From Lyophyllum atratum (lineage: Eukaryota > Basidiomycota > Agaricomycetes > Agaricales > Lyophyllaceae): a stretch of 64,000 nt of DNA. A program made the translations under genes and the position numbers. This document shows, piece by piece, positions 31,077-42,074 of this stretch (position 1 is the stretch's first letter; every line of letters begins with the position of its first letter). The stretch covers positions 1-64,000 of the forward strand of contig JACGCN010000007.1 in the NCBI GenBank assembly GCA_014905825.1, given 5' to 3'. The notes below the pieces were generated by a model, which was given only the letters and a program-made list of their open reading frames with translations, did not search any database and had not been told where the DNA came from.

Positions 31077-34067
31077 GTTTGATAGGGTGTGATTACGCTC
31101 GAAGTAGGCTGAATGGATAGTCGTACCTCGCAGGTCGTAGTTTATATCCCCTCAGTTGGAAACCCCGGAGAGCGATGGAGTAAGGTCACGCAAAGGAGGG
31201 ATGTATTTTGTCATCCAGCTATGCCTAAGCACCGAGAAAGGCTGGTAGTGCGAACCGAGCGGCGAAGCAACGACCGGATTGTGGTAGTCGTCATCTTCAT
31301 TCAGCTTGAAGGCTGTGCCTCTGCAAACGTTCCTGGAGACTTTGGGGAGGACCAGGTCAGCGTTTGAAACGAGATCCGGAAACGGACGTCGAGGGAACAC
31401 GGAGGTGTGTAAGCAAAGATTACCTTACCTGATGGGGAAACATAACCTTCGAGTCTTGCAAGGCCGTATTCGTGTTCTATCACCTGCTCTTGACTCATCG
31501 TTTTTCGACACGACAGAAATCCCGACACAATTAGCATTCGAGTCACAGACAAGTCGGGCATCTATAAGCATGGTAGAAGCCCTTAACCTATGTACGTGAT
31601 CGCTCTTCCAAAGTGGAGATTCATACTAGGTCTGTGTATCCGTCGATAACCGTTATCCAAAGGTTCATCAAAATATCGAGAAGACGTAGCGCCCCGGGGA
31701 TCCAAAGCACGAGGACGCGGGGCTGTAACATATCCGATATTTGTTCTTGACCTTCGATCAGGTTTGTGTTTCAGGCAATACGAACGACTCCGACTCACTC
31801 CTGGAAGGCAGAAAATGATACATATAGTCCACCACCATACGCGAAAATTCAGTCATTATCCACCTCGGTGGCGAGTCGTAATAGCACGACAATTTCCACA
31901 AAAAATCCTTCCTAAATCGGCTTGGAAGTTGGGGATGACAGTGTAAGGGCCCGAGTATCCCAAAGATCTGGACATCGTAGTTTGGGGTCTGCAGTTTGGG
32001 GTCTGCGGAGAGCGTGAGGCTTGACATCTTGAACTTATTGGGGGCGATTCGTAAGAAACCATGCGACGTCTGGGTCTTTACAGTTGGAGATGGAAAGCCG
32101 GAAACCAAGTTTTTCTGGCGCTGGAGCTAGTCCCAGAGTATCTGGAATTGAGACAAGGACGTGCGCCGAAAAACTGCGATCATAACATCGATCGGCATTC
32201 TTCCCCACATCGCTGATAAGGCATAAATGGGACCTGGCTTCGATACTCAGAAAAACGCCCATCGCAAGAAGAAATAGCGAGCTAATCGATCATGGAGCCG
32301 TGGAGGAAAATCATACATCTGAATGGGTCGAATTCTTGGTGCGCCCCAGTCCCCAAGGCAAGATAAATGACTAGCGACCGATATATGTCGGCCCTGGATG
32401 GAGCCGACCTTAGGAGTAATGATCGTCGTCGACGATGCGTGAACTGGGGGCTGTATTCTAAGAGCTTCGGGTGTCTTTTATCTCCTCCGCCCTTCTCGGG
32501 CCATAGAATTTGATTGATAGAAACATTTCTTCGATAGAGGGGAAGGTCCTCCAGATGGTACTTGAAGGTCTGGATTGAGTCAACGATTGGGTCACCTTCC
32601 GCTTAACGACAGAAACCACACTTACCCGTGTTCGTCGTATGCTCGAACGCTCTGGGTGTGGAGCAAAGCTGGTCTAAGTCCAAGCAATCGGATTTAACAT
32701 GAGCGGATACAGTACGAATACTGCCGAGCCCGGTACGTTCTCATGAGCATCCTGAGATTGCACGTCTAATGTAGAGTTGTAATTGAATTAGAGCTTGGAG
32801 TCTTATCCCAAGCACTGCAAGAACGAACCTTCAGGTATCACCAGTGGCATGCACTGAGGTATCCGGACACAACAGGGTCCGAGCACCAAGAATCTACATA
32901 GTGAAATCACCCGGTTCGTCACGGTAGCCAGCGTCACGAGTTAACGTAGCGGCACCAAGGCAGTCACGAATGAAGAGGCGTTACGTCTAGAGAGGACGTG
33001 GCGTCGTGCCATCGACTGGAAACTTTGGTCAGAGATCGTTTTCAAGGGTGAGCACGTGAAGGGGATGTAAGGACCTATGGGACCCGCGACGGAGGAGGAG
33101 AAGGAGCAGGGCGACAGCATATGCGAACCGAGCATCGGACAGGCTACCCGCAATCCCGCGAAAAGCTGGCTAAATTTCCACAGCTCATGTTCTTCGATCT
33201 TCGCCATATAGAGATGATTTAACATCGGCAATATCCAGTTGGTCACGTTATGGCAGCGATTGAAAGCTGCACGATAGAGCTCAGTGGATGGCGACGACAA
33301 GGACGGGAAGATGAGACATACAACATGATCATGCAGCCCTTGAACGATACCCACTACGAGAAGAATATAGCAGTACGGCAGATGAGGATCTCCGCACACC
33401 TGAGCAGCTTCCAAAAGTGTACCCTTACGTCGCGAAGAACATGCGACGAAGTCCAAGGATCCTCAAGGGATGGGGGTATCCACAGGCTGGATTGTTGTCA
33501 TCTGCTCATATGAGCGGCAGGATGGAGAGGAGGCAACCCATTTGCGAAGATAGCGAGGTTCTGACAAGTTTTAAGGGGTCTCTGGACGCGCATCAGTTCG
33601 GCCGCCTCCCGGAGGTTATGGCGGGGAGTTACCAAAGACGACCCCTGCAAGGAAATATCCATCCATAAACCACCGTGAGATTATGCAGGCGGCTCTCTGG
33701 TTCGGAGGAGACGTCCGACCCGCAGGGGAATGTATTATTGACAAGTTGCCTTGACCAGATCTGACTCGGACATGTCACACTGTCAAATGCCTTGTCTCGC
33801 GTCAGCGCAAGACGTAAACAATGGAGTTATACGCAGCGCACCAATTACTCGAGTATTCTCTACTTTGAATCGATCTCGAAGTGTTCGAGAAAATGAGCAG
33901 CGACCGAGTGAGATGCCGGGAGTGACTGACAGTGGCCGGGGCGGTTCATGCTCGGATGGCGCGCAGCCGTTCGGTTTGTCCTTGTTTTTGTCTTCCTGCT
34001 CAACTCTTCCCACCTGACACCGAGCGTCTTTGCTACCACCGTCGACAGCTCGCAAGTACGCATCACG
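31077..34067. other. Long interval with only weak coding hints
   Basis: No confident gene. Minus-strand frames that could be exons of small unknown proteins are 32035-32262 (MGVFLSIEARSHLC), 31758-32108 (with RFRKDFLWKLSCYYDS), 31301-31561 (SQEQVIEHEYGLARLEG) and 32941-33456 (LPYCYILLVVGIVQGL, partly hydrophobic). They do not join into a recognisable protein. The last part is the promoter region of the MADS-box gene. Confidence 0.3.
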
Positions 34068-36007
34068 ATGGGCAGAAGAAAGATTGAGATCCAGCCTATA
34101 ACTGTGAGTAATCGCCTTTCTCTTGGGATATGTATGAACTCTCGCTGGCTGCTGTTCGCTGTGACGAAAACCCATGCTCCCACTACCATCTACTTCTGCG
34201 ACCGAGGCTGACTCTGTTAATTAGAATGAACGCAACCGTTCTGTGACGTTTCTCAAGGTATATCTGTCCCTGGCTACTTTGAGAAAGTTATTTTTGACGG
34301 ATCTCTTGGCACGCATCTCTTTTTTTATCTCCTCCGTTGTAGCGCAAGAATGGATTGTTCAAGAAAGCCCACGAACTCGGCGTCCTGTGCTCGGTTGATG
34401 TCGCCGTGATCATCTTTGGTACATATCTCATTTTGTCAGGCCCACATCTCTGGTCCATCTTGCCAAGTCTCTCTGTTGACAACTGGTGCTATTTTTATCT
34501 AGGCGAGAGGCACGGCCATGACACCAAGCTCTTCCAGTACTGCTCTACCGACGTACGCGACGTCGTCCAGCGCCATCTTCGAGTACGTTGGTATTCTCCA
34601 GCCCCCTATCTCCCCATGCTAACCCCTGTCCGCAGCACAACGGAGAAAGAGATACTCGTGGGCCCGCAGATTTTTCGGACACCCCAGGGGGTTCCAAGAA
34701 CGACAATGCAGGTGACGGTGACGACGACGATGAGGATGCGGATGCAGATGATGTGGTGCTCCCGCCGGTCAGGAAGACGACAGGGTCCAAAAGCAAGGAC
34801 GACGAGGAGTTCAAGCCAGCTGCTCGGGTAATCACGGAGGTGCGTCTATACTTTGCTTTATTCCATTCTGTCCCTCTAAACGTCGCTGTAGCCCAGCACA
34901 AAGCACCGGCCGTCGATTTCGCGTGACCGACCTGCCCCGGATCGCCCTCGCTCCAACATGGCGCTGCCAACTTTTCCGCCCATCCCCCAGTACGACCACC
35001 AGCACCCGGTGTCCAGCGACCGTCTGCACCCGCTACACCACCAGCGACCGTATCAAGAACAGCCGCAGAACAAAAAGCCCCGTCTCGATTACTCTCTGAA
35101 CGTCAACACGTCCCATCTGTCACGCCACGGCGAACACGGACATCCCCTGTCCTCCACCTCGTCCGACGAATCCATGCAGCGCCCGTCTGGAAATCACGGC
35201 CTCGGCGACGAGAGCGTCTACATGTACCCTCAGTCATCACAGCAATTCCACCATCCCCACCGTGTGCCGTCCGACTCCTCCAATCATCAGCACCACCATC
35301 ACCAACATCATTCCCAGTACCCGCAGTACAACGCCCCCTATCCCCCATCCTCGCCCCCTAATCACCATGGGCACGGTCAGGGCTACAACCAGTCCTCGTT
35401 CAACGCTCCCCACTCGGATTTTTCCTTAGGCCCACAGATCTCGTCTTGGGGTCGGACCCACGGCTCCAACAACCCCGGAAACGCCGGTAGCACCACCGGC
35501 GGCGCACTCTCCTTCTACAGCGGCCCTGGTATGGGGCCAGGAGGCTACGACGGGATGTCCGAGAGTCCTTTCTCCCGAGGCGACGACAACCGTGATAACG
35601 GGTCCGGTGACAAGGCTGGCCGGGACTCCTTCGCGAACGCTTTCCTCGAGGCGGAGCAGCAGCGCAAGGTTACGCTGCCGCAGAGTGGCTTGTCGCTTTC
35701 ACGTGCTAGCACGTCTGCAGCATCGTTCGGCCTCGACTGGCCAACCCACGTGCGGGCTCCGGCGCCTACGCAGCAAGCAACACCTCCGCCTCCACCCATT
35801 GCCGCTCCTCCACCAGCGGAAGTAGCTGCACAGAAAAGTGATGCGCCTGCTGAGGATGGTGGCTCTGCGGCACCTGACCCCGGTGGCGTCGGGTGGTTGG
35901 ATCTTTTGTCCTCCAGCACGCCGTCTACTGCCGTGCCCCCTAGCTCAGAAGCGACGATGCCCTCGCCACGGTCGGGCTCAGCCGAAACGTTGGAATCTGG
36001 GGCGTGA
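34068..36007 (+). CDS. MADS-box transcription factor, Rlm1/MEF2 type
   Basis: This is a nuclear regulator of the MEF2-like SRF superfamily; in yeasts and moulds Rlm1 acts downstream of the cell-wall-integrity MAP kinase. The start ATG at 34068 gives MGRRKIEIQPIT. The MADS domain is split by introns at about 34105-34225, 34257-34342 and 34419-34501, joining NERNRSVTFLKRKNGLFKKA and ELGVLCSVDVAVIIFGE. The MEF2-like extension is LFQYCSTDVRDVVQRHLR. An acidic stretch (DDDDEDADADD) and a long Pro/His/Gln/Ser-rich region follow, including HHHQHH, NKKPRLD and poly-Pro segments, typical of activation regions. It ends at 36007. The 5' exon starts are certain; the junction near 34850-34900 is less so. 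Confidence 0.88.
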
Positions 36008-37278
36008 GCGCTTGAGCGACGAATCGGTACTCTTCAACGATGGTGACGTCATGTACCTAGATATTGCTTCGACTTCTTACTGCCTGCGAGACAGACATTG
36101 TACATATAGAAACCACTTATGTTTACTAATCAAGCATCTAATTGAATGCACTTCGAAACAGCTTCATGTGTCGTCCTCGCATCCCACAGAATATTCAACT
36201 GTTTCCTTGTTTTTTCGAGAACCAGTCCAGTCCTGCAATTGCCGCGGTGAAAGTACGTGATATTCTATATCAATCCACGCACATTTATCTCAGGGGAGGG
36301 CCTACAGGTATAACTCTGTGCAGAAGCTTTTTTCTCGTGTAGTAACAGCCGCAACCAACCACTTCCTCTTGTTCAATGAGGCTGCCTCTAATAGCCGCTA
36401 CGAGCGACATTGAGCAACGGTTGCCGTCCATACGGCTCCAACTTTGAGATGAACATTCAACGCGTTATGCAAATTGTATCCCTCATGCATCTCATTTCAA
36501 ACAACCTTCCCAGCAGCATTACAGTGTTGTCATACCTGCAGTCTGACCAACCATGTCCGACTCCATCAAAGAGTGTCTGGCGCGCTTCAGCGGCTTCCCA
36601 AGGTATATTCTGTCCACAAATATGTAGATTCTCCCACCATATCAACTGAGTAACTGTAGCAGCGCTTCTAGCAGAGGTTTACACGCCACGTCAGAAGTAG
36701 CTCGCGAAGGTAGGTACTAGAATGCTCTTCCGACGTCTATCTTGCTGACCTAAAGCATCATCCGCTCCAGCCCCAGACTTGTTTGTGACTTTGTTTGCGG
36801 AGCAGAAGGAGAACCTATGCTCTTTCCCCTTCCCGTGTGCTCCTGTACGACATCGAAACAACGGTAGCCTGGTCTCCTGACCTGCACGGCTGATAGAAAC
36901 GACGGAGAGAGTTCTGACTATTCACCGGCCGGCGGCTTTGTTCGACAGCTCGACTGCTTACCCTTGGCATGTCTGCTGTACCGCCTGAGCGATGATTTTT
37001 GGCGCAGCGTGTCACCTCATAATGCAATTGACCTTTCTAAATCCGAGACCTTCACGTCCCGTGAGCTCCAAGAACCGTGGCACGTCCCTCCCGCAGTATG
37101 TGCCTTCTGCGGCGAGATGTGTCTTGGACAGGATGAGTGTTCTGGCCACTTATCGATATCTCGCCCGTTAGGATCATCCGAGCGACACCTCCATACGCGC
37201 GAAACAATTTTGGAACGACACGCTTGAAAATGGAGAGGATCTGTTTAAGTGCGCAAACATCAAATCTATGGTTTTACA
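36008..37278. other. Intergenic, nothing recognised
   Basis: Only short overlapping frames without family resemblance. The first part is the 3' flank of the MADS-box gene. No RNA gene or repeat identified up to the tandem duplication. Confidence 0.4.
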
Positions 37279-37966
37279 CTCACCACACTACGTGTCGGGA
37301 CGGCCGTACTTCAGCTTCAGGTTTATTCAAAGCGGGCCACGACAGCGCAAATTTAACGAGAAGACTAACTTAGTCTTCCCGTTATATTGCTGCCTACGTG
37401 TTGCCGCTTGTTCCTGCCAGTATGTCGAGGGGTTTATCAGACCGTCCTTCCTCCGACGCTAAATCCAACTTTAGACTGCGCCTGTAGCTCTTGAGCCATG
37501 CACGCAACATCCCCCTCCGCCGCTTCTGGTGTCGAGAGTCGAATTTTCCCATTTGTTTCAATGTGATTCGATACCACTTCGTGAATTTACCTTCAATTTT
37601 GTTCGACACCCAAAATCTCTCTCACCACACTACGTGTCGGGACGGCCGTACTTCAGCTTCAGGTTTATTCAAAGCGGGCCACGACAGCGCAAATTTAACG
37701 AGAAGACTAACTTAGTCTTCCCGTTATATTGCTGCCTACGTGTTGCCGCTTGTTCCTGCCAGTATGTCGAGGGGTTTATCAGACCGTCCTTCCTCCGACG
37801 CTAAATCCAACTTTAGACTGCGCCTGTAGCTCTTGAGCCATGCACGCAACATCCCCCTCCGCCGCTTCTGGTGTCGAGAGTCGAATTTTCCCATTTGTTT
37901 CAATGTGATTCGATACCACTTCGTGAATTTACCTTCAATTTTGTTCGACACCCAAAATCTCTCTCA
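37279..37966. repeat. Perfect 342 base tandem duplication
   Basis: Copies 37279-37620 and 37621-37962 appear identical. The identity runs 4 bases (CTCA) past the second copy, so that micro-homology could have mediated it. Each copy holds a minus-strand frame of about 70 codons (KFTKWYRITLKQMGKFDSR) and a small hairpin GAAGACTAACTTAGTCTTC. A perfect duplication means either a very recent event or an assembly artefact. Confidence 0.9.
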
Positions 37967-38592
37967 GATGCCGCGAACGGGGAAGAAAGGGCTCTTATAT
38001 TGCATATCGATGAGCTGTAGAGGCAGTGAACGTGCTCACTGGTTTGGCGGACGATAGCTGACACCATGTCTGTGCCAAGGCATGGCACGACGATTACACA
38101 AAGACTTGACATATTTTTCCGGTTTAGAGAAGATCATGTGCAGGGCGACGGGGTGCATACCTTTTCTTCCTGCGCGGTCAGAGCACGCGCGCCTGAGATT
38201 TAATGGGAAAAGGCCCCAGGCCACCTTGGTGAATGGTACACGGTACCCCCATCGTATCCTGCTTCCTGGGCTCGCAAGACCGCCACGTAAGTAATGGACA
38301 ATGTGAATTGGAAATGGCGTTGTTCGATGCAGGCCGCGGTGATATGATGGTGGTTCCAAAAGCGTTTTTCTGACGAGAAACCGAATACGGAGATGGAACG
38401 AGTGCAAAGTTGTGGGTAGCCACCTCGAGAGGGACGGGCCAGAGGGGGTCATAAACCGAGAACCTGCACCTCATATCACGCTCGCTGAGGGCTTGAGATG
38501 TGACGGTCGCAGTAGCATACTCGTGAATGGGACGACTGCCTCCTTATGGCCTTTTCGATCTAGGCCGCCGTCTTATACGGGAACTATCTCTG

Positions 38593-39793
38593 TTATTCTG
38601 TATTGCGTATCCAGCAATCCGGTTGATCATACCCAGGATCGATAAGGCTACCAGCGCTGCCGCAGTCGATAAAGGGGTGGTGCATACCGAAGTGGAGATC
38701 TACGTCCAAGGACCTCATTACGACCAACACGGTGGTTGAGAGGCACAACGTAACCATATCGCTTACGTTGAGACAAGGTCCTTCGTTCTCCTGTTTGAAC
38801 TCGTTCTTCTTGGTCGTAGGCTTTTGTCTTGGCGCGTACGAAGCGATGCACATGAAGGGCAGGCGATTTGGAAGGTCTATACTCATCATGGAGCGTAAAT
38901 GCGGGCTTCGATAATATACGGATGAGACATCAATGACACGAGTATCTGCGTCGGTAATGAGGAGTATCGTAAGAGAAGATGTGACCGTCGAACTAACCTG
39001 CACGCCGAGACCCAACCCAAGCGGCTTGGACAATGTGTAGCGCGGTACTTGCGAGGCGTCCCGTTCGACGTCGGGAGCGTACATAACAATATACGTTTTC
39101 GCGTGTTCTAGGTCTCTGCATCACGAGTAGCGTTAGCGAAAGATTTGACACCACTGCGAAGAGTGATTGAGGCCGAAAGCATAGAAAGGCGGGTCAAAAG
39201 GCTGTAATTCAACTTCGGGGAATGCAATAGAACCGATCCTGTGGTATAATGATGATGGGCCAGACGTTGCGTAGAGGAGCCTAGAGTCCAGAATGATAAC
39301 TATGCTTTTCCGGTGCATTGATGGGCGGATAGGGAAGGGGACCTGATGAGCAGAACGGCTTTGGCTAGCCAGTCACCGAGGCCATGAGAAACGAAGTGGA
39401 AGGAAGAGTTAGTTCGTAAGATCGATGTGGGCGAGACTCGAGTACAGTCACTGGAGTTGAGCTTGACAAGTGAACTGGAGCTTCCATTTTCAAAGCATAT
39501 GCCATTTAGCTCGTTGACGTACATACAGGAATTGTATGAGATACTATGACGGTTTCCAGTTAAAGTCGATGCGATTTGTACAATAGACTGTTGTGAGTAT
39601 CGTCAATGCCTGTGATTTGGATATAGCAACATGTATCGTTGCCGGCCGGGTGTAGAAAGTAGTGACATCTGTCAGAATCACGGACGAGGTCGAGTGTCGG
39701 CGAATATGCGGGGAAGGCAGAGAGTTGAGGCGGGGACGGAGAGGAAAGCCGGGTGATCGGATTTGTCGGGTGGGTTGAGCACGTGATCGGCAT
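38593..39793 (-). CDS. Uncharacterised protein, possibly secreted, exon model weak
   Basis: Several minus-strand exons look coding and have compatible splice sites: CHYFLHPAGNDTCCYIQI (from about 39690), then an acceptor near 39588 leading to SYNSCMYVNELNGICFENGS and LRTNSSFHFVSHGLG, then YIVMYAPDVERDASQVPRYT (about 39060) and a later segment to 38593. Cysteines and NxS/T sites suggest an extracellular or luminal protein. Further frames at 38036-38474 may be 3' exons. No family recognised. It could also be a decayed gene. Confidence 0.3.
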
Positions 39794-39886
39794 GTGAAAT
39801 AGATTTCCGAAAAGGGACTGGAGTTGGGGATTGTCGAGTCAGTGAATTGCTCTTATTAGCCGCGTCTTATGTTCTAAACGAACACG

Positions 39887-41597
39887 ATGTCTGCTGGATT
39901 CCGCATTACGTCTGCGCTATGGGACAAGATCCACCATTTCGCGTCATTCCCGCAAACTGGTGGTCAGTACACCCAGATGAACCAATGACGTCCACTCACA
40001 CGACCCCAGTCTCACTCCAGCAGATGGTCCTTTTTGGCCAGAATCCTAGCCAGGGCACGCTGCTCAAAGCCAGCCAGTTCCTTGCAGGTACGCACCTCGT
40101 TCTTTGCCAGGATCCCGCTCACCGCAACCTCAGAGGAGCTGCCAGTACGGCTGGCGCACCGGGTAAAGGAGCTCGATGAGCTACCACACGGACTTGGAGA
40201 GATGCCCTCGATGAAAAAGGTCAAAAACTGGTACGCCCAGTCCTTCGAGGTCCGTCCCCTATTTCCTCCCGCTTTCGCCGTATTGACCTTGCCGCAGGAG
40301 CTCATCAATTTCCCTCCAATAACGCTGCCCGCTGATATCCGACAAGCTCTCATGACACCGCGCAGCGAGCACATCCTGCCCGAATCGACGCCCAACCCCT
40401 CCCTCAAGCACCTCGACCCGGACCACATGTCCCTGGCCCACATACAGCAGCCTGGCAAGTGCTACAACAAGCTCAAACTCCGAGTCCCAATGGAACGCAG
40501 GTCAGTTCGCTCTCGCTCTTTCGCCAGCGCGACCCGCACCCACCTCGCCTCGCTCAAATCCTCCCCGTCGTCAAATGTTCACCCGGCTCCCTTCCACCTT
40601 CGCAGGTACTACGCCGACACGGACGGCGTCGTGTCCTGGCCCCCGCAAGTCCCAGATTACAATAAGCGCTTCACCCGTGCGCTCGAGACCATCAAGAGCC
40701 GTCACGACCCTACCGTCACTACCGTCGCCCAGGGCGTCCTCGAGTGGAAACGCATGCAGAATGCCCGCAATATCGGCCTCGACATCCAAGCGTGGCTCGA
40801 TCGATTTTACATGTCGCGTATCGGCATCCGGTTCTTGATCGGGCAGCGTGCGTCGCGTCTCCTGTTGACTTTTCATGGTACTCACCTCCCGCAGACGTCG
40901 CCCTCAACACACAACAAGCACATGAAGACTACGTCGGCATCATCTGCACCAAAGCCGTGCGTTCCTCCCCTCTATCTCCACCTCCTGCTGACCCTCCCCT
41001 CCAGAACGTGCACGACATCGTCCTGGAAGCCATCGAAAACGCCCGCTTCGTGTGCGAAGAGCACTACGCGATGTTCCGCGGCCCCCCCGTGCAGCTCATC
41101 TGCCCCAAAGACCTCAACTTCGCCTACGTCCCCGGCCACCTCTCCCACATCTGCTTCGAGCTCCTCAAGAACTCCCTCCGCGCCGTCGTCGAGCGCTACG
41201 GCCTCGCCGACGACACCATCTACCCCCCCATCAAGGTCGTCGTCGTGGAGGGCAAGGAGGATATCACGATCAAGATCTCGGATGAGGGCGGGGGGATTTC
41301 GAGGAGCGCGATTCCGCTGATTTGGACGTATATGTATACGACGATGGAGAGCCAGGGTATTGATCAGGATTTTCAGGCGAGTGATTTCAAGGCGCCCATG
41401 GCTGGGTTTGGGTATGGGCTTCCGCTGTCGAGATTGGTGAGTAGCGCTTCACTTTCGACTTGGGGTAATGCTGACGTATTTGGCAGTACGCGCGGTACTT
41501 TGGCGGGGACCTCCGCCTGATTGCGATGGACGGGTTCGGGACGGACGTGTATATTCATCTGAATCGACTTTCCAGTAGTCGCGAGCCCCTGCTTTGA
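39887..41597 (+). CDS. Pyruvate dehydrogenase kinase (mitochondrial PDK/BCKDK family)
   Basis: This phosphorylates and so inactivates the E1 alpha subunit of pyruvate dehydrogenase (or the branched-chain complex) in the mitochondrial matrix. The start ATG at 39887 gives MSAGFRITSALWDKIHHFA. Introns 39963-40009 and 40088-40133 plus four or more later ones keep the frame. N-terminal four-helix bundle: SLQQMVLFGQNPSQGTLLKA, ELPVRLAHRVKELDELPHGL and VKNWYAQSFEEL. GHKL ATPase: N-box FELLKNSLRAVVERYG, G1 box SDEGGGISR, and G2 box MAGFGYGLPLSRLYARYFGG with DGFGTDVYIHLNRL. It stops at 41597. All ATP-binding motifs are present. It converges with WC-1 (478 bases between stops). Confidence 0.92.
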
Positions 41598-42074
41598 TCC
41601 CCCGTCTCTCCTTTACGTTCTTGTGGAAACTTTTTTTTTTGCCGTCGCGCTGCATTTTAGCATCATCTGTATCACCACTCACACCTACGCGTATTTTTGC
41701 AACTATATGAAATGAAATAAATGTACATGTCAATGGCCACATCAGGCGAGAATCCAAAGGAATATAATTAATCAGAACTCCATGTGCGTGCGTGTATGAG
41801 CCGATGTGAATGCCGCGATATAATACAACTACGTGCAAAGGGTAGTACTTGGGAGAATAGAATCGTGCGCGTGTATGTGGGTACGAATACATGATATAGG
41901 CGAGAGTTTTTGGGATATCCATATGGGATGCGCACAATGTCCTGGTGGCGCACCGTATCAAGAAAGGAGTCACGAGAATACCAAAAGCCAGAATGAGAAT
42001 GAAATAGAATACGGACTGCCTTCCGCTTGTAAACCTAGAGAGAGAATATTCTGTGAAATAGCGTGTGGAGGGCC

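Noticed and set aside
32941..33456. A membrane receptor (for example STE3) in the partly hydrophobic minus-strand frame
   Set aside because: Only one or two hydrophobic stretches, no seven-segment pattern and no receptor motifs. No other STE3 candidate was found in the window.
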